Numbered from the stretch's first letter, positions 1 to 7,781 are shown. The stretch: 12,801 bases of DNA from Rhodospirillaceae bacterium CCH5-H10 (GCA_001557035.1 LSKJ01000118.1:1-12801); one strand, 5' to 3'. Program-made: numbers and translations. The notes: generated by a model not told the origin, from the letters alone.

Positions 1-1313
1 CCGCCTGCAGCGTCGGCGGGTTCGGCGGCGATGCCGGCCTGCTGCTAGACGTGACGGGCTGCACGCACCTCTTCGGTGAAGGCGAGGCTGGCGAACGCGC
101 GCTGCTGGCCGACCTGGTCACACGTCTGGCCCGCCGCGATCTTTCCTGCCGCGCCGCGATGGCCGACACGGCCGGCGCCGCCTGGGCGCTGGCACGCTTC
201 GCCGAGCGACAGGCCGATCTCTTCTGCCCTTCGCGCGGCCAGCGCGATGCACTCGCCACCCTGCCGGTCGAGGGATTGCGCCTCGATCCGCCGATCCTGG
301 AGACCCTCCTGAAGCTCGGCCTGCGCCGCATCGGCGATCTCTACCCCATGCCACGCGGGCCGCTCGTCCGCCGCTTCGGCGACCAGTTGGTGCGCCGTGT
401 CGACCAGGCCCTGGGCAGGCTCGACGAGCCGATCGAGCCGCGCCGCCCGCCGCCCGCTTTCCGCACGCGTCTCGCTTTCGCCGAGCCGATCGGCCGGGCC
501 GAGGACATCGCCGCCGCGACCAGTCGACTTCTGGCAGCACTGTGCCGACAGTTCGAGCAGGCCGGTGTCGGCGCGCGCCAGCTCGAGATCGCGCTCTACC
601 GCGTCGACGGTTCGGTGGACCGCACCTCGATCGGCACCAGCCGGCCCAACCGCGACAACCCGAAGCTCATGAAGCTGTTCGAGGAGAGGCTGGGCCAGCT
701 CGATCCCGGATTCGGCGTCGAGTTGATGATCCTCTCCGCGCCCGAGGTCGAGACCTGGAGCGGCACGCAGGATGCCCTGCCCGACCAGGACTCGCCCGGC
801 ATCGCCGCGGGCCTCGACGGCACGATCGATCTGGCCGACCGGCTGGCGCTGCGCCTCGGTTCGGAGAATGTCGTGCGGCTGTTGACCCGCGACAGCCACC
901 TCCCCGAGCGCGTCCAGATCGCGGCGCCTGTCTCTTCGAAGCCTGCCGTCGAGGGGGCGTGGCGCCGGATCGCGGATCTCAAGAACGCGCGGCCGACGCG
1001 CCTGCTGCAGCGGCCCGAACTCGTCGAGGTCACCGCCTTCGTGCCCGACGATCCGCCTTCGGTGTTCCGCTGGCGGCGGCATGCCCATCGTATCGTGCGC
1101 GCCGACGGGCCGGAGCGGATCGCCGACGAATGGTGGCGACCGCGGCCCGACGGCAGCCGCCCGCCCGCCGGCACCCTGCCGCCGGTGCGCGACTATTACC
1201 GCGTGGAGGACGACGACGGCGGCCGCTTCTGGCTGTTCCGCGACGGGCCCTATCAGCCCGTCGCCAACGGCCAGCCGACGGCGCGCTGGTTCCTCCATGG
1301 TTTCTGTGCCTGA
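1..1313 (+). CDS. imuB: ImuB, inactive Y-family polymerase homologue of the mutasome (5' partial)
   Basis: ImuB is a catalytically dead Y-family relative that bridges the beta clamp, ImuA and the error-prone polymerase DnaE2 during damage-induced mutagenesis. The frame is open from base 3 and the real start lies left of the window, so the N-terminal palm and any imuA are missing. The visible part opens with GLLLDVTGCTHLFGE, the ImuB version of the Y-family SIDEAFLDVTG motif in which the catalytic Asp-Glu is replaced, as expected for this family. A helix-hairpin-helix-like stretch (LRLDPPILETLLKLGLRRIG) follows at about 270-335. The ImuB C-terminal signature is present: GPERIADEWWR, RDYYRVED, FWLFRDGPY and a final WFLHGFCA. 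The stop is 13 nt before the antitoxin gene, which suggests one transcript. Its promoter, probably LexA-controlled in this class, is out of view. Confidence 0.93.
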   Translation, partial: ACSVGGFGGDAGLLLDVTGCTHLFGEGEAGERALLADLVTRLARRDLSCRAAMADTAGAAWALARFAERQADLFCPSRGQRDALATLPVEGLRLDPPILETLLKLGLRRIGDLYPMPRGPLVRRFGDQLVRRVDQALGRLDEPIEPRRPPPAFRTRLAFAEPIGRAEDIAAATSRLLAALCRQFEQAGVGARQLEIALYRVDGSVDRTSIGTSRPNRDNPKLMKLFEERLGQLDPGFGVELMILSAPEVETWSGTQDALPDQDSPGIAAGLDGTIDLADRLALRLGSENVVRLLTRDSHLPERVQIAAPVSSKPAVEGAWRRIADLKNARPTRLLQRPELVEVTAFVPDDPPSVFRWRRHAHRIVRADGPERIADEWWRPRPDGSRPPAGTLPPVRDYYRVEDDDGGRFWLFRDGPYQPVANGQPTARWFLHGFCA

Positions 1314-1326
1314 GGGAGAGAAGGAA

Positions 1327-1581
1327 ATGGAAATGCAAACGGCAACGGCCGCGAACAAGCGCGGCATCACGCTTACCATTCGCGGTCTCGATATCGCGAT
1401 CATCGACCGCCTGAAGGTTCATGCGCGCGCCAAGGGCCGGTCGCTCGAAGCCGACCTGCGCGACCTGCTGACCTATGCGTCGGGCCAGCCGTTGGTGCTC
1501 GATCCGCTGGAAGAGGCCGACCGCATCGCCGCCATGACGCCGCCGGCCACCGCCGTCGCGCAGATGAGAGGCGGCAAGTGA
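1327..1581 (+). CDS. FitA-like ribbon-helix-helix antitoxin
   Basis: An 84-residue protein with an Arc/FitA-type ribbon-helix-helix fold. It has a beta strand ITLTIR (residues 14-19), helix one from about 22 to 35 (IAIIDRLKVHARAKG), and helix two from about 39 to 51 starting at the RSLEADLRDLL stretch. The C-terminal 30 residues would wrap the toxin. Such antitoxins neutralise a cognate PIN ribonuclease and repress their own promoter as a complex. The toxin gene follows with a 4-base GTGA overlap, the standard arrangement. Start choice is open: ATG 1327 has GGGAG at 1314-1318 (8-nt gap), while ATG 1333 has AAGGA at 1321-1325 (7-nt gap). Either leaves the fold intact. The frame stays open upstream into imuB, but that part is out-of-frame imuB sequence. 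The position between imuB and dnaE2 is unusual. There is no obvious room for an own promoter in the 13 nt after imuB. Confidence 0.85.
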   Translation: MEMQTATAANKRGITLTIRGLDIAIIDRLKVHARAKGRSLEADLRDLLTYASGQPLVLDPLEEADRIAAMTPPATAVAQMRGGK

Positions 1582-2018
1582 TCGTCGTCGTCGATCCCGG
1601 CGTCGCCATCAAATGGTTCGTCGAGGAGCCGCTGCGGCCGCAGGCGCGTTCGCTGCTGGCCAACCGGCACGAGGTGATCGCGCCCGATATCCTGATCGCG
1701 GGCGTCGCCGAGCTGGCATGGCGGAAAACGACGCGGGGCGAGATCACGACGGAGCAGGCCGAGCCGATCGTGCGCAACATCGCGCTGCCGTCGTTCATCT
1801 CGGCCTTCGTCGAATCGCCGCAACTGCGCAATCGCGCGCTGGCCATTGCCCTGCAATGCGGCCGGCCGGTGCATGAATGCTTCTACGCTGCCTGCGCCGA
1901 ATCGGCGAAGGCGCCGCTGGTCAGCGCCGACGAGGAGTTCCTGCACGCGCTGGAGAGCGAGGGGATCGGCGTGCGCACCGTACCGCTCGCCCGCATCCAC
2001 GAGCTCACCGCGTCGTGA
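1578..2018 (+). CDS. vapC: VapC-type PIN-domain toxin ribonuclease
   Basis: A 146-residue PIN-domain protein, the normal length for a VapC toxin, starting at GTG within the GTGA overlap with the antitoxin. VapC toxins are Mg-dependent endoribonucleases that usually cut tRNA or rRNA and stop translation when the antitoxin is lost. The expected acidic cluster is visible: Asp6 in VVVDPGVAIKWF, Glu45 in GVAELAW, and Asp118 in LVSADEEF. The third acid, usually Asp in a (Y/H)DxxY segment, is Glu100 here (VHECFY). That conservative change may keep, weaken or alter metal binding. No frameshift or internal stop is seen, and base composition resembles the neighbours, so there is no sign of recent import. 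The gene ends 3 nt before the dnaE2 start codon, so its translation may feed dnaE2. Confidence 0.88.
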   Translation: MIVVVDPGVAIKWFVEEPLRPQARSLLANRHEVIAPDILIAGVAELAWRKTTRGEITTEQAEPIVRNIALPSFISAFVESPQLRNRALAIALQCGRPVHECFYAACAESAKAPLVSADEEFLHALESEGIGVRTVPLARIHELTAS

Positions 2019-2021
2019 GCC

Positions 2022-5000
2022 ATGGACTACGCCGAGCTTCACGTCACGACCAACTACAGCTTCCTGCGCGGCGGTTCGCATCCGCAGGAGCTGGTCGAAC
2101 GGGCGATCGAGCTTGGCCATACCGCCATCGGCATCACCGACCGCAACACGCTGGCCGGCGTGGTGCGCGCCTTCGCGGCCTCGCGCCACGAGAAGCATCC
2201 CAAAGATCCTGCGTTGGACAGGATCAAGCTGCTGGTCGGCAGCCGTCTCGAAACGCGCGACGGCTACTCACTGCTCGTCTATCCAACCGACCTCGACGCC
2301 TACAAGCGCCTGTCCCGCCTTCTGACCCTGGGCAACCGGCGCACCGGGAAAGGCCAGTGCGACATCGGCTTCGATGACCTCGCCGAGCATGCGGACGGTC
2401 TGCTGGCGATCGTGCTGCCGCCTCGCCGGCCGGAGGAGCCGGCTTTTCTCGACCGGCTCCGGAAGCTCGCGGGCCTGTTCGAGGATCGCTGCTATCTCGC
2501 GGCTTCCATGCTCTATCGCGGCGACGATGCGCGCCGCCTCGCCCTGCTCGACGACCTCGCCGATCGGCATGGGGTGAAGCTCGTCGCCACCAACGACGTG
2601 CATTATCACGTGCCCGAGCGGCGGGCGCTGCAGGACGTCGTGACGGCCATTCGCCTCGGCTGCACCGTCGAGGCGTTGGGCTTCCGCCGCTTCGCCAGCG
2701 CCGAGCGCCACCTCAAGGACCCGGCTGAAATGGCGCGGCTGTTCCGCCGCCATCCGCATGCCGTCGCCGCCACGCAGGAGATCGTGAAGCGCTGTGGCTT
2801 CTCGCTTCGGCAACTCACCTATCAGTATCCGGTTCTCTATGAGGGCGGCGAGACGCCCATGGACAAACTCATGCGCCTCACCTGGGAAGGAGCGGACTGG
2901 CGCTATCCGGGCGGCGTGCCTGAAGAAGTGGAGAGCACGATCCGAAAGGAATTCGCGCTCATCGATCACAAGAAGATCGCGCCCTACTTCCTGACGGTGC
3001 ATGAGATCGTGATGGAAGCCCGCCGACGCGGCATCCTCTGCCAGGGTCGCGGATCGGCCGCCAATTCCGCCGTCTGCTACTGCCTTGGCATCACCTCGGT
3101 GAATCCCGACGAGACGGACGTCCTGTTCGAGCGCTTCCTGTCCAATGCCCGCGACGAGCCACCCGACATCGACGTCGATTTCGAGCACGAACGGCGCGAA
3201 GAGATCATCCAGTGGATCTATGAGGAGAAGCATCGCTCGAAGGCTGCCCTGGCGGCCACGGTGATCTCCTTCAGGAGCCGCAGCGCCATTCGTGAAGTCG
3301 GCAAAGCGCTTGGTCTTTCACCCGACACGGTCGGCGTGATGGCTGACACGGTCTGGGGCATGGGATCGAGCGGCATAAAGGTCGAGCATGTGCGCGAGGC
3401 TGGCCTCGATCCGATGGATCCTCGCATCATGCTGGCCCTCGAACTCTCTTCGGCGCTGTGCGGCTTTCCTCGTCACCTTTCCCAGCATGTGGGCGGCTTC
3501 GTGCTGACCCAGGACCGGCTCGACGAGCTGGTGCCGATCCAGAATGCAGCGATGAAGGATCGCACAGTCGTCGAGTGGGACAAGGACGATCTCGATGTAC
3601 TGGAGATCTACAAGGTGGACGTGCTGGCGCTCGGCATGCTGACGGCGCTGCGCAAGAGCTTCGACCTCGTCGAGAAGCATTACGGTGAGACGCTGACGCT
3701 CGCCATGCCGCCGAAGGACGAGAACGTTTACGAGATGCTGTGCCGCGCGGACTCGGTCGGCGTCTTCCAGGTCGAGAGCCGGGCGCAGATGTCGATGCTG
3801 CCGCGCCTGAAGCCGCGGGAATATTACGATCTCGTCGTCGAGGTGGCGATCGTGCGGCCGGGGCCGATCCAGGGCGGCATGGTTCATCCCTACCTGAAGA
3901 ACCGGGCGAATCGCGACGCCGTCGTCTATCCCAAGCCTGAAATGAAGGCGGTCCTCGAACGCACGCTGGGCGTTCCGCTGTTCCAGGAACAGGCGATGCA
4001 GATCGCCATCGTGGGTGCCGGCTTCTCGCCGGAAGAAGCCGACAGGCTGCGTCGCGCCATGGCGACGTTCCGGCACAACGGTACCATCTACAAGTTCAAG
4101 GAACCTTTCATCAGAGGCATGGAGGAAAACGGCTACGAAAAAGATTTCGCCGAACGCTGCTTCAAGCAGATCGAAGGCTTCGGCGAATACGGCTTCCCCG
4201 AGAGCCATGCCGCCAGCTTCGCGATCCTGGTCTACGCCTCGTCCTACGTGAAGCATTACTACCCGGAGGTCTTCGCCGCGGCGCTGCTCAATTCCCAGCC
4301 GATGGGGTTCTATGCGCCGGCCCAGCTGGTGCGCGATGCGCGGGAGCATGGCGTCGACGTGCGCCCACCCGACATCAATGCCAGCGACCGAGACTGCACG
4401 CTGGAACCGGGCAGGAACAATCGCTGCGCCCTGCGCCTTGGCTTGTGCCAGGTGACCGGGCTTTCGAAGGAGGCAGCCAATCAACTGGTTGCGCGCCGCG
4501 GCGACCAACCCTATCGCGATCCCGCCGACCTGTGGCGGCGCAGCGGCCTCACCAAGCGGCAGATCGTGGCGCTGGCCCGGGCCGACGCCTTCGCGTCCCT
4601 CGGCCTCACGCGCCGCGACGTGCTGTGGGCGGTTCGCGGCTTCCCGGAAGGACAATTGCCGCTGCTCGACACGCAGCCGGCAGCACGCGACCTCGAACCT
4701 CCCGTCACCCTGCCGAGGCTCACCCTCGGCGAGCAGGTGGTGGACGATTACGGCAGCTTCTCCCTCTCCCTGCGTTCGCATCCAATGGAACTGCTGCGCG
4801 CGACCTTCGCGCAGCATGGATTCTCCAGCACGGAAGCCTTGAGGACGGCGAAGAACGGCGCGCTTCTCACCCTGGCCGGCCTCGTGCTGGTGCGACAAAG
4901 GCCGGGCACCGCCTCGGGCGTGGTGTTCGTCACGCTGGAAGACGAGTTCGGGATCGCCAACCTCGTGGTCTGGCCCAGGGTGTTCGAAGCCCATCGCCGC

Positions 5001-5330
5001 ATCGTGATGGGCGCGCGCCTGATGGGCGTGCGGGGCCGTATCCAGTGCGAGGGCGAAAAAGAATACAAGGTGATCCATCTCGTCGCCGACGAGGTGTGGG
5101 ATCTCTCGGCCGATCTCGATTCGATCTCCGAACTGGACCTGTTCCATCTGACCCATGGCCGGGGCGACGCCGTGCGCACGGACTCTCCCGACCGGCGGGT
5201 GAAGACTCCGGAGGCCAACGCCACCCGTCACCGGTCGAGCCAGGGCGTTGCCGCCAAACCCGGTTACGACCGGAACCGCATCGCCCTCGACCGGCCGAAG
5301 ATCAGGATCGCCTCACGCGACTTTCACTGA
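2022..5330 (+). CDS. dnaE2: Error-prone DNA polymerase DnaE2
   Basis: A 1102-residue C-family DNA polymerase of the DnaE2 (ImuC) class, which performs translesion synthesis with ImuA/ImuB and is responsible for damage-induced mutagenesis in bacteria lacking Pol V. Domains in order: an N-terminal PHP domain (about 1-230, with ELHVTTNYSFLRGGSHPQEL and ITDRNTLAGV), then palm and thumb with the metal-binding motif PDIDVDF (Asp382, Asp384, Asp386). The third catalytic aspartate is Asp533 in YKVDVLALGMLTAL. Next come fingers, a helix-hairpin-helix region, and an OB fold at about 945-1000 (LAGLVLVRQRPGTASGVVF). The end is a basic, probably disordered tail finishing in SRDFH, typical of DnaE2. Length is normal and all catalytic residues are present. 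A clamp-motif-like QLPLL lies at 878-882. The start codon is 3 nt after the vapC stop with only a weak GAG before it, so translation is probably coupled to vapC. Confidence 0.96.
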   Translation: MDYAELHVTTNYSFLRGGSHPQELVERAIELGHTAIGITDRNTLAGVVRAFAASRHEKHPKDPALDRIKLLVGSRLETRDGYSLLVYPTDLDAYKRLSRLLTLGNRRTGKGQCDIGFDDLAEHADGLLAIVLPPRRPEEPAFLDRLRKLAGLFEDRCYLAASMLYRGDDARRLALLDDLADRHGVKLVATNDVHYHVPERRALQDVVTAIRLGCTVEALGFRRFASAERHLKDPAEMARLFRRHPHAVAATQEIVKRCGFSLRQLTYQYPVLYEGGETPMDKLMRLTWEGADWRYPGGVPEEVESTIRKEFALIDHKKIAPYFLTVHEIVMEARRRGILCQGRGSAANSAVCYCLGITSVNPDETDVLFERFLSNARDEPPDIDVDFEHERREEIIQWIYEEKHRSKAALAATVISFRSRSAIREVGKALGLSPDTVGVMADTVWGMGSSGIKVEHVREAGLDPMDPRIMLALELSSALCGFPRHLSQHVGGFVLTQDRLDELVPIQNAAMKDRTVVEWDKDDLDVLEIYKVDVLALGMLTALRKSFDLVEKHYGETLTLAMPPKDENVYEMLCRADSVGVFQVESRAQMSMLPRLKPREYYDLVVEVAIVRPGPIQGGMVHPYLKNRANRDAVVYPKPEMKAVLERTLGVPLFQEQAMQIAIVGAGFSPEEADRLRRAMATFRHNGTIYKFKEPFIRGMEENGYEKDFAERCFKQIEGFGEYGFPESHAASFAILVYASSYVKHYYPEVFAAALLNSQPMGFYAPAQLVRDAREHGVDVRPPDINASDRDCTLEPGRNNRCALRLGLCQVTGLSKEAANQLVARRGDQPYRDPADLWRRSGLTKRQIVALARADAFASLGLTRRDVLWAVRGFPEGQLPLLDTQPAARDLEPPVTLPRLTLGEQVVDDYGSFSLSLRSHPMELLRATFAQHGFSSTEALRTAKNGALLTLAGLVLVRQRPGTASGVVFVTLEDEFGIANLVVWPRVFEAHRRIVMGARLMGVRGRIQCEGEKEYKVIHLVADEVWDLSADLDSISELDLFHLTHGRGDAVRTDSPDRRVKTPEANATRHRSSQGVAAKPGYDRNRIALDRPKIRIASRDFH

Positions 5331-5334
5331 AGTC

Positions 5335-5346
5335 CGCGGGCCCGCG
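5335..5346. repeat. 12-bp perfect palindrome between convergent genes
   Basis: CGCGGGCCCGCG is a perfect self-complementary site in the 16-bp gap between the dnaE2 stop and the stop of the convergent DUF2798 gene. It could form the GC-rich stem of a bidirectional terminator, but no T-tract follows on either strand and a hairpin would need to sacrifice the central bases as a loop. Chance occurrence in GC-rich DNA is possible. Confidence 0.25.
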
Positions 5347-5580
5347 CTACTTCGTCTCGATCACGAACGAGAGGAGGCGCCGCATCGTCGGCATCAGCAA
5401 CAGCATGATCGGGAAAGCGACCATCCAGGACGCCATCCACGATTCCATCCAGCGGGCGACCATGCCCGGCTCGAAGCCGATGGCGCGGATCGTGGCGATC
5501 CCGGACACGAGGAAGGTCATCACGAAGGTCAGCGCCAGAGGCATGGCGATGTGCATCGTACGGGCGGGGAGTTTCTTCAC
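5347..5580 (-). CDS. Small DUF2798 two-helix membrane protein
   Basis: A 77-residue inner-membrane protein matching the DUF2798 family, whose function is not known. Two hydrophobic helices are visible, about residues 10-31 (ending TFLVSGIATIRAIG) and 45-66 (a Trp/Met-rich ESWMASWMVAFPIMLLLMP). The conserved SGI-T-RA-G motif after the first helix and the SW-VAFP motif in the second are the family marks. The start given is GTG at 5580. An internal ATG at 5556 (residue 9, MHIAMP) is an alternative and would still include both helices. Neither has a clear Shine-Dalgarno. The gene converges on dnaE2 and diverges from the amidase, with 62 bp to the amidase start, so it is probably transcribed alone from that short gap. 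There is no evident functional tie to either neighbour. Confidence 0.8.
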   Translation of the reverse strand: MKKLPARTMHIAMPLALTFVMTFLVSGIATIRAIGFEPGMVARWMESWMASWMVAFPIMLLLMPTMRRLLSFVIETK

Positions 5581-5642
5581 GGCGGGCCGGACAATATGGT
5601 ACGGGCTAAGACCTCGTCCATCCCCGTCGCGGAAACCCTCCC

Positions 5643-7100
5643 ATGTCCCTCGCCCTCCCGTTCCAGACCGCCAAGCAGCTTGCCGCTGCGGTCCGGAAGA
5701 AGAAGATCGGCTGCCTGGAACTGCTCGACCTCTATCTGAAGCGGGTCGAGGCCTATAATCCCGAACTCAACGCCATCATCGCGACCGACATCGAGGGCGC
5801 CCGCAAGCGCGCCAAGGCGGCCGACCGCGCAGTCAGGGCAGGCAAGAAGCTGGGGCCCCTGCATGGCGTGCCGATGACGATCAAGGAATCCTTCGACGTC
5901 GCCGGCTTCCCCACGACCTGGGGCGATCCGGCCTTCAAGGACGAGGCCGTGACGCAGAATTCACTGGTCACGCAGCGCATGCTGGACGCCGGCGTCACCC
6001 TGTTCGGCAAGACCAACGTGCCGCTCAACCTCGCCGACTGGCAGAGCTACAACGAGGTCTACGGCTCGACCAACAATCCCTGGGACCTCGGCCGCACGCC
6101 GGGCGGCTCCTCGGGCGGGTCGGGCGCGGCCCTGGCCGCCGGCCTCACCGGCATCGAGGCGGGCAGCGACATCGGCGCCTCGATCCGCAATCCCGCCCAT
6201 TATTGCGGCGTCTGGGGCCACAAGCCGAGCTGGGGCGTAGTCTCGCCCAAGGGCCATGCCCTGGCCGGTGCCGTGGCCTACGGCGACATCGGCGTGGTCG
6301 GTCCGCTGGCGCGCGGCGCCGAGGACCTGGAGATCGCGCTGACCGCGATGGCCGGTCCCGACTCGATCGACGGCCGTGGCTGGACGCTCAGCCTGCCGCG
6401 CTCGAAGAAGACGAAGCTGCGCGACTTCAAGGTCGCGGTGCTGCTGACCGACCCCAATGCCGAGGTCGACGATTCGGTGCAGGAACAGATCTCCAAGCTC
6501 GCGTCGTTCCTTGCGAAGAACAAGGTCAAGGTGAGCGACAAGGCGCGGCCGGCGATCGACACGGTCGAGCTGAACGACGTCTACATCCGCCTGCTGCGCG
6601 CGGCCACGTCGGCCCGCATGAGCGACGCGGTCTACGAGCAGGCCGTGAAGGACGCCGCCAGCCTGCCGGCCGACGACATGAGCTACTTCGCCCGTATGCA
6701 GCGCGGCAATTCGCTGCCGCATCGCACCTGGCTGCAACTGAACGAGAAGCGCCACAAGATGCGCTGGGCCTGGGATGCCTTCTTCCAGGACTACGACCTG
6801 ATGCTCTGCCCGGTCGCGGTGACGGCAGCGTTCCCGCACGACCAGGCGGGCCTGCGCCACAAGCGCACGATCATCGTGAACAACAAGCACGTGCCGGTGG
6901 TCGACCAGATCTTCTGGGCGGGCTACTCGGGCGTCACCTGGCTGCCCTCGACGGCCGCCCCGATCGGCCAGAGCAAGGACGGGCTGCCGATCGGCGTGCA
7001 GATCATCGGCCGGCAGTACGGCGACTACGAAACCATCCAGTTCGCCAAGCTGCTGGAGAAGGAATATCGCGGCTTCGAGCCGCCGCCGGCCTATAGCTGA
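5643..7100 (+). CDS. Amidase-signature (AS) family hydrolase
   Basis: A 485-residue amidase-signature enzyme that would hydrolyse a carboxamide to acid and ammonia or amine. The substrate cannot be told from sequence. The catalytic Ser-cisSer-Lys triad is complete: Lys81 in VPMTIKES, Ser156 in the Gly/Ser-rich [16 protein letters not shown], and nucleophile Ser180 in SDIGASIR. The spacings (75 and 24 residues) equal those of fatty acid amide hydrolase. The family usually has IGGSIR, so Ala179 for Gly next to the nucleophile is a small deviation. The C-terminal region [21 protein letters not shown] is typical. No signal peptide is seen, so it is probably cytoplasmic. The start has a weak GGAAA at 5631-5635. 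It is followed 14 nt later by apt on the same strand, so the two are probably co-transcribed. It is not GatA, as no gatB/gatC partners are present. Confidence 0.92.
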   Translation: MSLALPFQTAKQLAAAVRKKKIGCLELLDLYLKRVEAYNPELNAIIATDIEGARKRAKAADRAVRAGKKLGPLHGVPMTIKESFDVAGFPTTWGDPAFKDEAVTQNSLVTQRMLDAGVTLFGKTNVPLNLADWQSYNEVYGSTNNPWDLGRTPGGSSGGSGAALAAGLTGIEAGSDIGASIRNPAHYCGVWGHKPSWGVVSPKGHALAGAVAYGDIGVVGPLARGAEDLEIALTAMAGPDSIDGRGWTLSLPRSKKTKLRDFKVAVLLTDPNAEVDDSVQEQISKLASFLAKNKVKVSDKARPAIDTVELNDVYIRLLRAATSARMSDAVYEQAVKDAASLPADDMSYFARMQRGNSLPHRTWLQLNEKRHKMRWAWDAFFQDYDLMLCPVAVTAAFPHDQAGLRHKRTIIVNNKHVPVVDQIFWAGYSGVTWLPSTAAPIGQSKDGLPIGVQIIGRQYGDYETIQFAKLLEKEYRGFEPPPAYS

Positions 7101-7114
7101 GCGCAGAGGACAGA

Positions 7115-7642
7115 ATGCACAACGACATCGATCTCAAGAAGCACATCCGCTCGATCCCCGACTTCCCCAAGCCGGGCATCCTCTTCTACGACATCTCGAC
7201 CCTGCTCGCGCACCCCAAGGCCTGGCACACCGCGATCGAGCGGCTGGCCGACCTCATCCGGCCGCACAAGCCCGATGTGCTGGCAGGCATCGAATCGCGC
7301 GGCTTCCTGCTGGCCGCACCGCTCGCCCTGGCGCTGGGCACGGGATTCATCATGCTGCGCAAGCAGGGCAAGCTGCCGGGCATGACCGTGCGCCACACCT
7401 ATGCGCTGGAGTACGGCACCGACACGATCGAGATCCAGCAGGATGCCGTGCACAAGGGCGCCCGCGTCGTGCTGGTCGACGACCTGCTGGCGACGGGCGG
7501 CACGATGGCCGCTGCCGTGGAACTGCTGGAGACCGTCGGCGCCGTGGTGCCGACGGCCGCCTGCATCATCGAGCTCACCTTTCTCGAAGGTCGCAAGAAG
7601 CTGAAGCCGCCGGTCGAAACGCTGCTGCAGTACGACAGCTGA
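7115..7642 (+). CDS. apt: Adenine phosphoribosyltransferase
   Basis: A 175-residue enzyme of purine salvage that converts adenine and PRPP to AMP and pyrophosphate in the cytoplasm. The N-terminal hood motif [18 protein letters not shown] (residues 14-31) is characteristic of [20 protein letters not shown] and a flexible-loop segment (LRKQGKLPG) follow. The PRPP-binding loop [12 protein letters not shown] (119-130, with the acidic pair Asp122-Asp123) is intact. Length is normal for bacterial APT. A clear Shine-Dalgarno, AGAGGA at 7105-7110, sits 4 nt before the ATG. It follows the amidase by 14 nt and probably shares its transcript. Eight nt after its stop begins a strong 11-bp hairpin that could protect or end the message. 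It is distinguished from xanthine or hypoxanthine PRTases by the APT-specific N-terminus. Confidence 0.96.
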   Translation: MHNDIDLKKHIRSIPDFPKPGILFYDISTLLAHPKAWHTAIERLADLIRPHKPDVLAGIESRGFLLAAPLALALGTGFIMLRKQGKLPGMTVRHTYALEYGTDTIEIQQDAVHKGARVVLVDDLLATGGTMAAAVELLETVGAVVPTAACIIELTFLEGRKKLKPPVETLLQYDS

Positions 7643-7650
7643 TTTAGCTT

Positions 7651-7675
7651 ACCTCCCCCGTCAAACGGGGGAGGT
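7651..7675 (+). terminator. Strong hairpin just downstream of apt (left repeat unit)
   Basis: A perfect 11-bp stem, ACCTCCCCCGT paired with ACGGGGGAGGT, with a 3-nt loop CAA, starts 8 nt after the apt stop. It lacks a following T-run, so it is not a classical intrinsic terminator. It may act as a 3'-end barrier that stabilises the amidase-apt message, as REP hairpins do elsewhere. That role is inference; the structure is direct. Confidence 0.45.
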
Positions 7676-7758
7676 GGCCCGCAGGGCCGGAGGGGGAAGG
7701 CCACGGATCCCGACCTCTCCCATCTCAAAATTCTTCGCGCTGCTTTTCCCCCTCCCGG

Positions 7759-7781
7759 CCTCCCCCGTATGACGGGGGAGG
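7759..7781. repeat. Right palindromic unit of the composite repeat
   Basis: A 10-bp perfect stem, CCTCCCCCGT paired with ACGGGGGAGG, around the loop ATG. It is extendable by one G-T pair to 7758/7782. It is the inverted near-copy of the unit at 7651-7675 and ends 46 nt before the DUF2817 start codon, so it would lie in or next to that gene's 5' leader if transcription starts upstream. Confidence 0.75.

Noticed and set aside
1081..1326. Upstream extension of the antitoxin frame into imuB
   Set aside because: The extension is out-of-frame imuB sequence with no fold; Shine-Dalgarno sequences and two ATGs at 1327/1333 give a normal antitoxin length.
1300..1330. Search for a LexA-type box or separate promoter before the toxin-antitoxin pair
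   Set aside because: No GAAC-N7-GTTC-type dyad or -35/-10 pair was found by eye in the short gap; any LexA site is probably upstream of the window.
45..1403. 452-codon minus-strand frame opposite imuB
   Set aside because: Shadow frame; its sequence is Arg/Gly/Ala-rich with no motif, while imuB motifs on the plus strand are clear.
3318..5231. 637-codon open frame on the minus strand inside dnaE2
   Set aside because: It is antisense to a gene with full DnaE2 motifs. The translation is low-complexity, rich in His/Arg/Gln and has no recognisable domain, as expected of high-GC shadow frames.
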